From Rotaria sordida (taxonomy: Eukaryota; Rotifera; Eurotatoria; Philodinida; Philodinidae): DNA of 64,000 nt. Below are positions 37,401 to 49,727 of the stretch, piece by piece (position 1 is the stretch's first letter; every line of letters begins with the position of its first letter). Where the stretch lies: NCBI GenBank assembly GCA_905250125.1, contig CAJNOL010001080.1, forward strand, positions 1 through 64,000, in the 5' to 3' direction. The notes under the pieces are model-generated. The model saw nothing but the letters and a program-made list of their open reading frames with translations, did no database searches and was not told where the DNA came from. A program made the translations under genes and the position numbers.

Positions 37401-40345
37401 GTTGTTGGTAGTCTCTTCTTCTACACCTATACACTAAATGATTCTAGTTATCAGTAAAAAAAAAATTCCGGTTCAACCTCTTTTATTTCGCAGTTCAGCG
37501 AACCGCAGAGGCCTACTTTTAATATGTCACAGTATATTGTATCAAAGGTTGTGACACTTTACCCTTTTTATCCTAATGGCTATGCTTGTGGCGCCATCTT
37601 TAACAAATAATTAAGCCTGAAATTGAGTGCGGTATCATTAATATGAAGACACAGTTTCGACTGAAATATAACATTTTTCTTAGAGTTTAAAAATATTCAT
37701 GTAGTAAGATATAAGAGAAAAATCAAGCAGTAGAAACGTCGGTTTTCGCGACATGTATACTTCCTTCTTAATATATTCAATGGCTGAGAAAGTGTAAGGA
37801 AAAGCAACCTTTTGTGACAGGCAAAATTCCAGATCTAAAAATCTTCTCTTGAATTTTGTTGCTAATAGCTCGTCTTAAGGTGAAAATGCAGCAAAACTGT
37901 GTCGTACGTCTGTAGAGGACGACTATGAATTTAAAAGTGTTGAATCATTTTAATAGATTTTGTCTGGTAAAGATATAGATTTATTTTCCTAAAATTTTTC
38001 AATGAATATAATAATTATTGCAGATGAACTTATAACTTTTTCTTTCGAGTCAATGAATTTTTTCTGAGAACTCTTAGTTTTTAATTTGCAATATATTTTC
38101 TACGATGAGGACTACTTTTTTAACATTTTGAAATATGCGAATTAACTAATAAAAAATGTATAATGATCTTTTTGTCTTTTACTGCTTATAGAGATCGAGT
38201 GAGTTTTTTTTTATTTTTAGAGCCATTTTAGGGTTTTTATTTGATAAGATTTGTCGTCCGTTTCATGGCCATTTTGATAATTTTAATATAAATAGCAAAA
38301 CTAACAGAAATAAAAAAATTCGCTTTCAAATTTACCAAGAATGATTATACGTCATATATCATCAATTATACTATTTAGACAATAAGTTTAACTTTCAATT
38401 TCATTAGTGCCTATAATCATACATTATGCTCTAATAGCATAATTATAAGACATACATTCGGTGTAACGCAATCTTATTTTAAAAAAATCATCTCGTTCGT
38501 ATCAATAAATCCTTTTAAAAAAAATCTTTCTTTAATCATTCGATGTCCCTATGTCACCGAGATGAAAAACTACGATACTAAATAACTCATCTACTAAATA
38601 TTGAAATTTCATCAATCATTCAATATCTATATATTCCACGAATAAAAAAATATATTATCGAAATATATATTCTACTGAACAAAATAAATATAGTCAACTT
38701 CACATCTCTATTATCAAGTAAAATTTAAAATACAATAAAATCATATTAACCATGAACAAATTTAGTACTGCTGCAACCCCAGGTCGAGCACTCTAACCGG
38801 AACCGACAGGTTTTTTTTATACCCAAGTCCGAATCGGAACTAATCGACATCCGGAAGGTACTTTCATAGTACGGCTTTCCAAGTTTTATTTTTTATGAAT
38901 TAGTCTATCTACAAAATAAGCAAGCGATTCACTTGATGTCTCTCTACTTCTAAAATCCAATCAATTTCGTTAAGTATATACTTGTTTAGTGCTAATAATG
39001 CTAGAATCAAACGCAGTATTGGTGCCAAACGTCAGCATTATGGATACATACATAAGCGCTTTTTCCCATTGTGATAATTCATTTTCTTTTTCATGTATTA
39101 AATTACCCACTTCTATGCTTTTCTATAAATTAGCAGTTTGAAAATGTAAAAATATTTTGAAACATCGAGATCCCATTAATTGCCGGGTCGAGTCTGTGTA
39201 TGAGGTCATATTCGAATTCAAACCGACATCTTTTTTTTTTTATGTCCGGCATTCGAATTCATGCTTCACGCTGAAGTACAGAACATCATTCACGATATCT
39301 TTTATTAAAGAATTATAAAAACATTTTTTTTTGTTCAATAAAGAAAAATTACATTGTTCAGTTTTGTCTAAGATCATATCAAATTTTTTGTTATAACAAT
39401 AAATTATTCTCGAGCATTTTTACTCTTATAAATAATAAGTTTCAAATCACATTATACATATTGCTTCTTTAGTTTATAAAATTTTTTTCTTAATACATTT
39501 TCTATTCATATGAAAAAAATTTCAATGTCAAACGGTCATTTTGATGTGCCATATGTGCATAAAGATAAACGATGTTACGGTCACTTTCTTTCTCATATGA
39601 ATAATAGTTCATCTGTCTGTTTTATCGTTTCAATCCTGAACTCATGCGAATATGCATGGTCAATCAATTCTTATGACTATCAATGAAATATAGATCTTGA
39701 TTGAAAAAAAAAGAAACAAACAAGGAAGTTATCTATTCAATTGAAAAAAATTAAATATTGATAAATATGATAAGAAATGAAACGAAAGAAGAGAAAGCAT
39801 AGAGACAATATGAAAATGTTTTAATGTATATATATATATATATGACAAAAAGTAACGTCATCCATTATTCAAAAAGGATAATAATGGATTGTCTGTTTTG
39901 TTTTGTGTACAAAAGATCATTATGAACTTTTATCCATTCGAACTTTGACATTTGACAAATTGAAAAAAGATGACTTCTTCATTTTCTTTTTCTTTTTTTT
40001 TTAATTATTCTTTTTCTCTAATATGATATTCATATTCTTATTTTAGTGAATAATCGTGGTGTTCAATCGATTATTGGTATTATTTTTATTTGTTTGGCAA
40101 TATTAATATTTTTATTTCATTCAAGTTTTCATTTTCTATGTCGATTACGAGATAAAGATAAAAATTTAATTACCAATAAAAAGTAAGTCAATAGATTTTC
40201 ATTAATCTTCATCATTTGTTTTTGTTGATATCTATTTGAAATTATTTTTTGATTCATTTGTAAAAATATCAATTGTATATCTTTGAACATACCTTGTCAA
40301 ATTAAATCTCACTTTATTAGTTTTTGTCGTATAAAAAAGAATTAG
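34414..40345 (+). CDS. Lectin-like/EGF single-pass membrane protein, copy 1 (assembly gap inside)
   Basis: Exons read: 34414-34531, 34584-34637, 34694-34793 then 100 N, 35002-35148, 35202-35408, 35467-35583, 40047-40182, 40321-40345. All joins outside the gap are in phase with GT-AG introns. The order is signal peptide (MLTSIFLVLCLLHCH), a short stalk, a C-type-lectin-like start CPLGSFFYNGSCYFYLP, weakly conserved lectin-like sequence ending HYICKM, and one EGF module (CYNNTRCGPHGQCQNL, then CICNFMYTGEYC). A transmembrane helix (SIIGIIFICLAILIFLFH) and a short basic tail follow. The domain order and EGF-TM splice pattern match the gene at 47624-49727, so the two are paralogues separated by STRA6. 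The lectin part lacks EPN/QPD or WND calcium-site motifs. Intron 6 (4.5 kb) holds a foldback and piggyBac remains. Part of one exon is lost in the N gap. Confidence 0.75.
34794..34893. other. Assembly gap (100 N)
   Basis: A run of exactly 100 N interrupts exon 3 of the lectin/EGF gene. The round length suggests a scaffold placeholder, so the true distance is unknown. Confidence 0.98.
35827..36422. mobile_element. Foldback element, CCTGCGG-motif family, second copy
   Basis: Inverted arms start TAATGTCCATTTCAGAGATA and end with the reverse complement ATTTATCTCTGAAATGGACATTA; they match for roughly 160 bp. The ends resemble those of the 17610-18317 element (TCCATTTCA shared), and both contain CCTGCGGTTTTCACC. 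No coding capacity. It lies in intron 6 of the first lectin/EGF gene. Confidence 0.8.
36564..37060 (-). pseudogene. piggyBac-type transposase C-terminal remnant
   Basis: Two minus-strand fragments, in different frames, resemble the end of piggyBac transposases (DDE_Tnp_1_7). The first reads KEDTKRWPLCIFYGMIDIDA...NPLVV...NSQWNQ, like the family's KTKRWPL...FYxMLDIAxINxFV...NPxW. The second reads KRKRCLICERSVDKKKTSTQ then CCNCSVFV, the C-terminal cysteine-rich zinc-binding region. The catalytic core is absent and the frame is broken, so it is inactive. Its presence shows that piggyBac elements have been in this genome, which fits the TTAA-flanked foldbacks elsewhere in the window. Confidence 0.6.
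37061..40046. other. Repeat-rich remainder of intron 6 of the first lectin/EGF gene
   Basis: No exon seen before the acceptor at 40046. Patches of GC-richer repeat-like DNA occur at about 37130-37260 (CCGGCCGGTAC, GGTTCCGGTTCGT), 37465-37515, 38770-38880 (AACCGGAACCGACAGG) and 39180-39280. They probably derive from degraded elements rich in CCGGTT-like words, related in style to the hAT-like element at 42391. Boundaries could not be set. Confidence 0.4.
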
Positions 40346-40906
40346 TGACTGTAGTTGAACGGTTTATTATTTATAAAAGAAGAGCTCAAAAAAAAAAAAA
40401 AAAAAAAGCGAACCGAAAGAAAAGATATTCTCGTGCATGATATGGTCAATGATGATGGATTACATTACAGTGTCCCCAATTAAAGTAGGTGGCGAGACAC
40501 ATTGAGGCTCGATGATATCATTATTTTCGAATTTACAATCACTCATAGTATAGACACATTTACAGAGACAATTACAGAGCAAAATAGTAAAATCGGTATT
40601 GCTTGCATCATTTTCATTGACTATCTGTTGATCAAAATTCATTGTGAATGATGGACACATGTGGGTGTGGATGTATATATATGGACTCGTTTATTATACA
40701 ACTCTTTCATACGGCTCGACGATGATGATGATGATAAATGCGATCATGAGAGTATAGACGAACGGACAATATATATACATATATATATATATATACGCAT
40801 ATTTATCTTTTATGAGCATCTGTTAAAAAAATCTTACACAACTCTCATATTCGTATATGTAACTTTTTTTTTTTTTTTTTTTTCTTTCCTATCTCTTATT
40901 CATCAT

Positions 40907-43900
40907 ATGAACAAACGAAATAAAAATAAAATCAACCATGAACTTCATTTCCTTCCTGTTCATTTTAGTTTTATGTCTACAATAAATTCTCATCGTCATT
41001 CATGTGAAAAATTTTATTCAATTCCAAATATATCATCTGATCAATTAATTCTTAAAGATGGTTTAAAAAATCCAGCATTTTCAAATGATAATGAATCATC
41101 AACAATGGTAATAAATTCTCCACATACAATTGTTCATCTTCGTCGTTATTCAACAAATTCTTCATCAAAATCATCATCATCATCAATTTTTTGTCATCAT
41201 TCATTTTTATATTATTTTTGGCGTTTATTTATTTGTTTAATAACAATAATTTTTGCAACATTTTGTTGTCATACAATTTATCAATTTAAAATTCAACATT
41301 TAAATACTTATGAAAAATTTCATAATATAACAAAAGAAAAAACATTAAAAATATGTCAATTATTTCAAACAAATTTAAATTTATATTATAAAATTCCAGC
41401 TAATTATATATCATTATGTATTTTATTTATTCTTATTTTAATTCAAATTTTATTTGAAAATTTTTCTTGTCGAAAAAAACGAACATTTAAATCATTTTGG
41501 CAACATATATCAATACCTATGATATTTAATTCTCATTCACATATTTATCGTTTTCAATCGGCTGCTGTATTTGGTATAATAGCATTAGAAATTTTACATA
41601 TATTTGATGAATATATAATTAATGGTGCTAAACATTTTCAACATGGACCATTAATTGATTTAATTATACAATTTGGTATTGGTCTTATGTTAGGTTTAAG
41701 ATATTTTCCAATTTTATCAATATTTGAAAAAGAAAATAATTATGAAAATCGTTTAGAAAATCTTATATCATATGGTTTAGGTACAATTTATCTATATTGT
41801 GAAATTATTTTTAAATTACAATCTGATATTAATTGTACATTTGATAAAAGAAAAATATCAATTATTAAAGATACATTAGAAAAACTTCAACAAATGGGTA
41901 TTAATATTAAACAATATATGATTACAAATTTAGGTAAATATATTTATTTTAATTGAATTATAGAATTTTTTTCCTATGATAGATATTCAATGCTATAATG
42001 AACATAGAAAGACAATGTATAGTAAACAAAAGAAAGTTTTTTTTTTTTTTATAACAAGGAAGAAAGAATATCCCTGTCTTTCGACAGATTCATTAGTATG
42101 ATGACTTCTCTATAGCTAATACTAGCTGTAGCTCTGAACAGAAGACCGGCCTGATGCAAAGTTCTTGCTTGAGCTTCTCGTACACATTAACTAATCACGA
42201 GAACAATGTATATTATCGAACGGGTGATTTGAGACAAACAGTCATTAGTGACTTGTCCAGAGTAGAGCTCATCGAGTTGGTTCCGGACACGATGGAGCTC
42301 TAGTTCAGGGTCATTTCATAGCTGGTGGTGCCAAAGTTTGAATACGTGCGGTCAGCAGTTTCCGGGAATTATTGGGATTTTTCTATAAAGCAGGGTTGGA
42401 ACCGGTCCGGCCGGACCGGTACCGGACCGGTTGAAGAAATCAACCGGGCCGGTAAAGACCGGAATTTCACCGGTTGAAAGTTTTCAAAAATCTTCTTTGT
42501 TAACCCTGTTTTTGACCATAAAAACTAAGGTGTCACATGTTTTTTCTGTCAGAATACGTAAAAAAGTGCTCAAAATATATGTTATATTAATCGTTTTTTC
42601 TGAGGTTCTCTTTAAAAAGGTTCATTACGATGAGTGTCTTTTACCTGCGCCTTAAACTATTTCATATTTGGAGCCATTTTTTTCTAAAAATCGGTTTTCA
42701 AAAAAAGATTCGACATTTTTTAACCGGTTTTCACCGGTTGGACATGTGATTCCAACCGGCCGGACCGGACCGGTAGGATTTTTCAACCGGCCGGACCGGA
42801 CCGTTTTAATATTTCTCAACCGGTTCCACGCCTGCTATAAGGACTGACTCTTCAGAACTATAGCTATCGTTTGATACAGTTAAAATATATTATATGCTAT
42901 CAATAGATAACTCCCGGTAGTTCAATAGAATAAATGATGAATTTCATCTTATATAATTAAAATTTAATATATATATATATAGGTACGAATCGAACTGGAA
43001 AATTCAATGAAACATATATAAATACACATTATTGGTATAATAATAAAATACAAAAATATCCTGAAAATTTAACATATGATGATAAATATGAAATTGAAAA
43101 TGAATTAATAAATTTAAATTATTCATTAGAATTAAATAAACAAAGTATATTATATAATATATTAAGAAATGCTCCATATTATTATTTTATTGTTTATTTG
43201 GCTGTTTGTTTAACAATATTATTTTTAAATACATTTCGTGGTAAATTAAAAAAATCATCATCATTACAAACATTACCACGTTGGAAATATGTTAAATATA
43301 ATCTATTAAAATCATCAAAATTTATTCATTCATATCAACAATATGAATATTCACGTTTATTTCGTTGTTTAAATTTTTTAATAAATTTTTTTAAAAAATA
43401 TATTTATTCTATACGTTTACATTTTCGTTATTCAAAATTAATTATATGTATATATACAAGTGCATTTACACTTGTTTATTATTTTACATTTTGGATTCAA
43501 GATCATACATATATATTAACAAAAAAATTATTATTATTTCTTAATTTAATTCTATGTGGTTTAGCTGATTTATCAAAAGATTTATGTTATAATTTAAATT
43601 TATATCATATTAATCAAGATATTAAATATATTTGTTTATTAACAGCATTTATAACATGTTTACAATTATTTTTTGGTTTAAAACATTATCAAATGCAAAT
43701 GTGTAATGCATATAAAGGAATATTTATTGATATACCAAAACCAAAAACTATTTCATCCGTATCAATTATTAGTCGATCAATACATTATCCAGGACGATTT
43801 ATGGGTATATTCGTTAGTTCTTTTTTAGGAAAATTTATTGGATCATAATAGGCAAAAAGAAAGTCGTATTTTATATAGAGAAGTACTTCAAAATTAGAAC

Positions 43901-46900
43901 TCGTCGGATTCAAATCTAAAAATTTTAGATCTCATTGAACCGTACTTCGATACTCTAAATGAAATTTTGGAAAAACATGTGTGGAAGTATACCCTAGTCG
44001 ACTCTTCCCAATGAAATCATCGGAGAGTTCCCTGAAAAATGTGAAATCTCTGTCGTGAGTCCCCCGGAGGATTTGCATATCTCAGGATCTTCCTAAAACT
44101 CCCCGGGAAGTCCTTCTAAAATTTTCATAAATTTGAATTTTTCAGAAAATTTCAATGGTCGCTTCTGGAGAGACCCTGATAATACTCATCAATTCCCTGG
44201 AAAGTCGCTTGGAAATCTCCGAGAAGTCTCTGTGGAGTCCTTGAATCCCCTACTAACTTCCCCGGGATTCTTCTAGGGAGTCTCGACTAGGGTAGGGGTA
44301 AAAATTCGGACCTCTCACTGTATATCGATAACGTCTCGTTACAATATATGAACTAAACTCCTCCCCGTAATAGAAGATCCCCCTTTAATTAATTAATTTT
44401 TTGCTAATTAGAAACTTTAATTAGGGAATTTCCGTATAGAAGTGCACAGTTTTTAAGGTTTTCAGCTGGGAATATTTCGAAAGTGAGTGGAAATGTATCT
44501 CTCAAAACCATGGAAATCCCTATGAGAGTCTTGAAAATCGCTCTAGCTTTCTGGAAAACCATATTTAGTTAATAATTGCTAAAAAACCTAGGACATAATA
44601 GAAGGTCAGGGGTCTTCTAATGCGGGGAGGGATTTACTTATTGCATAAAAGGATAGTGAAGAAATGTGTTCCAAAACAGATAGAATAAATAATCTTCCTG
44701 TGATTAGCAACAGTAGCTATATCGTGTTTCTCATTTTAATTCTGCAGGACTTGCGCTAACAGCTTTTTCAGATGACTACATCCTTTCAAGCCAAAAATTT
44801 TCGATATCGAGACCGGTACTAAACCGGCAGGTTCTAATTCATATAGTATTTAATACTATGAATATGAACTTGGAGAAGAGAAGAAAACAAAATATGCAAT
44901 CAGAAATAAATCTGTACTAAAGAATAGAATAAGATTTGTATTGTTTCTTATCAAAGATAGTGTATAAATAGAGATATAAGCGCATAGATTAGCCGGCAGC
45001 AGCTGAAGTTTTGAAATCGCAGTGGAAGAAAATGTTGATAGAGAACGTAATGATAAGAAACTAGACAAAAACACTCCCTTGAAAACTTATCCTGCATGTT
45101 GAAAGTTTTTAGAAATCCACGATCTAAAGTGAACCGCAAAAGTTTAAGACACTTTTATTTTTGAAGTTTTCCATCGAAGATGAATAGCAAGGTCAAATCC
45201 AAATCGTGATTTGGATATTTCTTACAATTCCCTATCGATTATAATATGTGTCAAATTTTCAAAAGAAACTTTGTGAAGAGAGTTTTCCAAAAAATCGTGC
45301 TAGGAGGATTTCAAGTCTTAGAGGATTTTGATAGAAAGATTTTTCAATATAAGCATCTGAAGGAGCAGAAAATTCTGAACAAAATGAAGGATCGCCCAGC
45401 TCTTTACAATATTCCGTCACAAAGTTATAAGCATTAGAAAAAATGCGATTTTAATCGAATTTTAAGGCCTTTTTTGATAAAAATCGACGAAAAACGTTTT
45501 TTTCTAATGCTTATAAGTTCATGACAGTAAATTGTACAGAGCTGGACGATCCTTCATTTTGTTCAGAATTTTTTGCTCTTTCAGATGCTTATATTGAAAA
45601 ATCTTTCTGTCAAAATTTTCTATGACTTGAAATCCCCTGGCACAGTTTTCTGGAAAACTCTCTTCACAAAATTTCTTTTGAAAATTTGACACATATTGTA
45701 TTCGATAGGGAATTTCAAGAGCTACCCAAATCGCTATTTGGATTGGACCTAACTACTCATCTTTGATGAAAAACTTCAAAAATAGAAATGTTTTAAACAG
45801 TTGCGGTCTACTTTATTTTGAGGGGCTTCTCGGACATCATGAAATAAATGAATAAATCAGAGAGAGATTTTTTTGACATATCGTCATCCTAACTCTAAAC
45901 TCCTACCTAACGCAGAGTTCTAATTAGAGAAATTATTTCAAAAGTGATTATTTTTTTCCCTCGAGTATGTTTTGAAACAGATAAAAGGATGTACATTTAT
46001 TCGGAATTGTTGAACTCGCACTTACACTAAATCAATGTTTAAGGAGATGGTGAATACAAAAAATCTTATTGAATAAAATACATTGTCTTGAATTATAACT
46101 TATTAAAAATTCAACTAGAAATTATTCTATACTATTGAAAATAATCACGTCCTAATAAAAAAAGATCATGTTGAATTATAAACTATTCATTTCTTTTTTT
46201 TTTTTGTCAGTCACTATTTTAGAACTTTTCCTTATAAATTTCGTTTTATTTTATTTTTCAGGTTCATTAGTTTACAGTTATGGATTTTTATTTTTATTTA
46301 TATCAATATTTTATATTCTTTCTCGTTATATATTTTATTCATTAATTATTTTGGAATTTATATCTAAATTATTATTACCAATGATAATATTCTTTTTATT
46401 TCAATTATTATTTGTACGTCTTTTATGTAAATTATTATTTATACAAAATAATCATTTACTTGCATTACGTAATCTTCGTCTTTATTATACATTTTCATAT
46501 TTTAGTTTTTTTTTCGATTGTTTTCTTGGTTTTATAATGTGTTTATCACGTATATCAAAAGGTTTTTTTTGTACATTAATCTTTTTTGCACGTCTTGATT
46601 ATTCAGCATATGGACGAGGTTTAGAAATGTATGATTCATCATATGCATCTTATGTTAGTTTTTTTCATATTGAAAGAAATCAACGACATCCTGTTTTAAA
46701 TGTATTTATTGATATTATAAGACAACGTCTTATTGATATAAGAAAATTAAAATTAAAATTAACAATGGAAAATATTAATCAAACATATGAAAATGAAAAA
46801 TTCTCACAATTAAGACGTTTTCGTTGGGCATTAGCATATACATTAATTCATAATGAACAATTAAAACGTTATAGAAAACATCGATTATGTTCTACAAAAA

Positions 46901-46974
46901 CTAATCAATCAAAAACATTAGAACGTATATTTGATAAAATTGGTTTATCACAAACATTACCAAGAAAATATTAA
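40907..46974 (+). CDS. STRA6: STRA6-like retinol-binding-protein receptor / retinol transporter
   Basis: Three exons join in phase 1: 40907-41933, 42983-43804, 46262-46974; 853 aa. The protein is polytopic, with hydrophobic segments throughout. Its C-terminal third is the clearest match. From GRGLEMYDSSYASYVSFFHI, through a QRHPVLNVF segment, to RRFRWALAYTLIHNEQLKRY and LCSTKTNQ it follows human STRA6, whose C-terminus has [20 protein letters not shown] and TSAKANGTQP. The second junction reads YPGRFMG|SLVYSYGFLFLF, continuous with the family pattern. STRA6 takes up retinol from plasma RBP in vertebrates; an invertebrate carrier is unknown, so lipophilic uptake is inferred. ATG 40907 was chosen because upstream in-frame sequence is low complexity; the N-terminal 100 residues are Ser/His-rich and poorly conserved. 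Intron 1 carries a hAT-like element and intron 2 (2.5 kb) a foldback. Confidence 0.85.
42391..42834. mobile_element. hAT-like MITE, CCGG-rich, with 8-bp target duplication
   Basis: The element starts CAGGGTTGGAACCGGTCCGG and ends ACCGGTTCCACGCCTG, imperfect terminal inverted repeats of the CAGGG type. It is flanked by CTATAAAG (42383-42390) and CTATAAGG (42835-42842), an octamer pair differing at one base, as expected for hAT transposons. Subterminal regions are packed with GGCCGG/CCGGTT words. No transposase frame. It lies in intron 1 of the STRA6-like gene. Confidence 0.8.
43805..45124. other. Repeat-like first half of STRA6 intron 2
   Basis: No exon seen. The stretch 44020-44330 is less AT-rich and repeats words such as CTCCCCGGGAAGTC, GTCCCCCGGAGGAT and TCCCCGGGATTC, suggesting decayed repetitive DNA. 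A CCGG-rich patch occurs again near 44800-44835. Confidence 0.4.
45125..45815. mobile_element. Foldback element with about 300-bp arms
   Basis: The arm from 45125 (TAAAGTGAACCGCAAAAGTT) matches in reverse complement the sequence ending at 45815 (TTGCGGTCTACTTTA). Arms of about 310 bp surround a short centre near 45460. TA at both outer edges would fit a TA target duplication. Open frames at 45246-45437 (plus) and 44951-45139 (minus) are only arm sequence. It lies in intron 2 of the STRA6-like gene. Confidence 0.8.
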
Positions 46975-47623
46975 AATAAAGATAAACACTTCTTTTCTTT
47001 TTTTCTTGTAAAAAGAAAACAACCGGTGAATTTCTTCTGTTTGTTTTTTTGTTTTTCGTTCGCTTATTTAGTATTGTATTATATGAATAAAGAAGAAAAA
47101 AATAACTTAAACGAAAGACTCAATTAGTTCATACTTATGAAGTATAGAGATCAGATTTCAAAACATTCGACATACTTATGCAATAATTAGATGTGAATGA
47201 ATGATATTTAAATAATGTATCAAGAAAAAAAAAAAGAAAGAACAACGAAGGATCAGTATATAGTTACATCAGACAAACATGCAATTGTTCATTCTTCATT
47301 TATTCAATCCTTGATGAATTGTTCATATGTCCTCGTTTTATTACCTTGACCATTATTCTTACGTGAAGATAACCTCTGGTCATCTCCAAATGACCTTTAA
47401 ATAGAAAACATCAAATAATGTATCTTGAATGAGCACATCTGTATGACCATTTGTCTTCTTTTTTTTTTTTTTTTTGAAATAATACAGGTCATGGTTGATT
47501 GCTCTCTTTCTTTCTTTCTTGTCTTTTCTTTTTTTCTTTTCTCTTTAAGGTTATGAGTGAGTTCATTCGATCACGAATGTTCAAACGACAAACTCATTTT
47601 TTGAGATATATTGTGCAATAGAA

Positions 47624-49727
47624 ATGATAAATAAACTTCAACAACGAATTACATCATTTTATTATTTATTCATTTTAATCATATTTTTATTAACAATTCA
47701 ACCTATATTTAGTAATAAAATAGTTGATTTAATTTATACAATAAGAAATAAAACTACTGATGATAGTCGATTAAAAAATAATTTAGGTATGGGTGGGTTT
47801 TTTTTTTTTTCTATTTTTTTAAAATTTATTTATTTATTTATTTAGTATCAGAATTTCATGATATTCTACAAGCAATTCAAGATCATTTATATAATACAAG
47901 TATTTCAGGTTAATATTTATCTATTTAAATATTGAATTTTATTTTTTATTTTTGTTTTTTTTTAGTTTGTCTTCCTGGTTTTCAATTTTATGGTGGTTCA
48001 TGTTATTTATTATCTTCAAATAAATCAACATGGTTATCAGCATCAAAAAGTTGTTTAAAAATACGTAATTCAACTTTAGTTACATTTGAAACTTATGATG
48101 AACTTGATTTTGTTGTGGAAAATTTATTAAAACCATTACGTATTAATCAAGCATTTATTGGTTTAAATGCAAGTGATATTGGTCAATGGTATTGGCTTGA
48201 TGGACGAACATTTTGGGATTCTATGTTTGGACCTTTATTTTATGTTTATAGACCAGAAACATCACATTGTGGATTAATTAATCTTGTTAATAGAACTAAA
48301 GTTGCTATTGAAGGAAGAGATTGTTTTAATGATGAAGCACGATTTATTTGTAAATATGGTAAGACATACAAAAAAAAAGAGTATTATTATCATTAATTAA
48401 ATATTGTTTTTATTAATAAAACGTTAGGTCGATTTGAACTTTTGTTTTTTCTATTAAATGAAAAATAGATTTTATTAATCGATAGTAGAGACAATCTTTA
48501 GAATTATATACTCGAGATAACTCCAAAGTAAAGAGTTCTTATCAACTGAAATTTCCGAGAGTTTTTTTCCAAAAAAAAATAAAAAATCCTCTTGACAAGA
48601 GATTGCGTGTTGTGTCGGAAAAAACATCGAAGCGTGGACGCAGTATAGACAGTCACGATTAACAGTAATTGGAGAAGGCTTTTTTTTTTCTCTCATATTT
48701 TTAATGCGTTGTAATATTTCTTACAAAAATAGTATTTCATTTCTCAACACTCAAATATGAATAACATCAAAAAAAAGAATATTTAAATACGCAAGATATA
48801 ACTTGATGTACACATATTTTTATAGAATGTTTGTTTTAATCTAAAATATGATGCTCATTATAATGAAAGTTTTGAATTAAGTCGATTTGCTATCAGGGTA
48901 TATTTTTTTAATCAACGTTGATCAGGATTTTATTCATAAGCTGAATAAAAGAATATCAAAAGCAGATCTACACCGAAATTCTGCTTTTTTATTTTTCGGT
49001 ATATACCGAAAGCACACTCAGTTCTAAAGACAAATTCTTTTAAACTTTTGTTAGTTTGATCAAGACATCGTTGTCGATCCAATATGAGCTCAAACGGTGG
49101 ATACCAATTCAAGTGATTCTCTCGTAAAAATTAACGACAATTCTTACTACTTAATAAGATCCTTATGTAGTCTTTGAGAAAGATTCTACAAATGATTTGA
49201 TCTTGAAAGAATTATGTTTATTTTAGTTCAAAATCATTGTTATCAAAAACATGTATGTGGTCGTGGTGGTGAATGTATGAATATTGGTTTGACATATCGA
49301 TGTCGATGTAATTTTTTATATCGTGGTCGAAAATGTGATCAATGTGAGTTATTATTAAATAATTTATAATAATATTTGAATTATTGCAAGAAAATTTGGG
49401 CTTTTTTTTGTAGTAAGTTCAAAAGCTATTCAATCAATAATTGCTTTGATTATTATTATTCTAATGGTTTTAATTGTATGTTGTTTAAAATTTGATATTT
49501 GTTTACAATGTAAATCAAAGAAAAAGTATGTTTATATTTATTTTAAATAAAAGATAGATATATATATATATATTTTTATTCTCTGCTTAGATGTCATTCA
49601 ATTGATGATTTATTTAATGAAAATCAAATGATTTTAGGTAATAAAAAAAAAAAAAAATTTTATTTTTAATTCTCTTTTATTTTCTTTAGAAGGACATAAG
49701 AAAAAAAAATCAATGATCAATTATTAG
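47624..49727 (+). CDS. C-type-lectin-like/EGF single-pass membrane protein, copy 2
   Basis: Seven exons join in phase: 47624-47786, 47846-47908, 47966-48358, 49227-49343, 49414-49525, 49591-49637, 49690-49727; 310 aa. The order is signal peptide or anchor (FYYLFILIIFLLTIQPIFS), a short helical stalk, and a C-type-lectin fold: CLPGFQFYGGSCY, WLSASKSC, AFIGLNASDIGQWYWLDG, CGLINL, and DCFNDEARFICKY. One EGF module follows (CYQKHVCGRGGECMN, then CRCNFLYRGRKC), then a membrane helix (IIALIIIILMVLIVCC) and a 35-residue cytosolic tail with Lys runs. The canonical Ca/sugar motifs EPN or QPD and WND are absent, so sugar binding cannot be assumed. It shares domain order with the gene at 34414-40345, which lies on the other side of STRA6. 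Role is probably adhesion or recognition (inference). Confidence 0.85.

Noticed and set aside
40661..40906. N-terminal extension of the STRA6-like protein to the first in-frame ATG at 40661
   Set aside because: The extra 82 residues come from low-complexity TA, GAT and T tracts; ATG 40907 gives a more natural start.
44020..44330. Possible exon in a less AT-rich part of STRA6 intron 2
   Set aside because: No open frame with splice sites; repeated CCCCGG words suggest decayed repeat DNA, and the flanking exons already join in phase.
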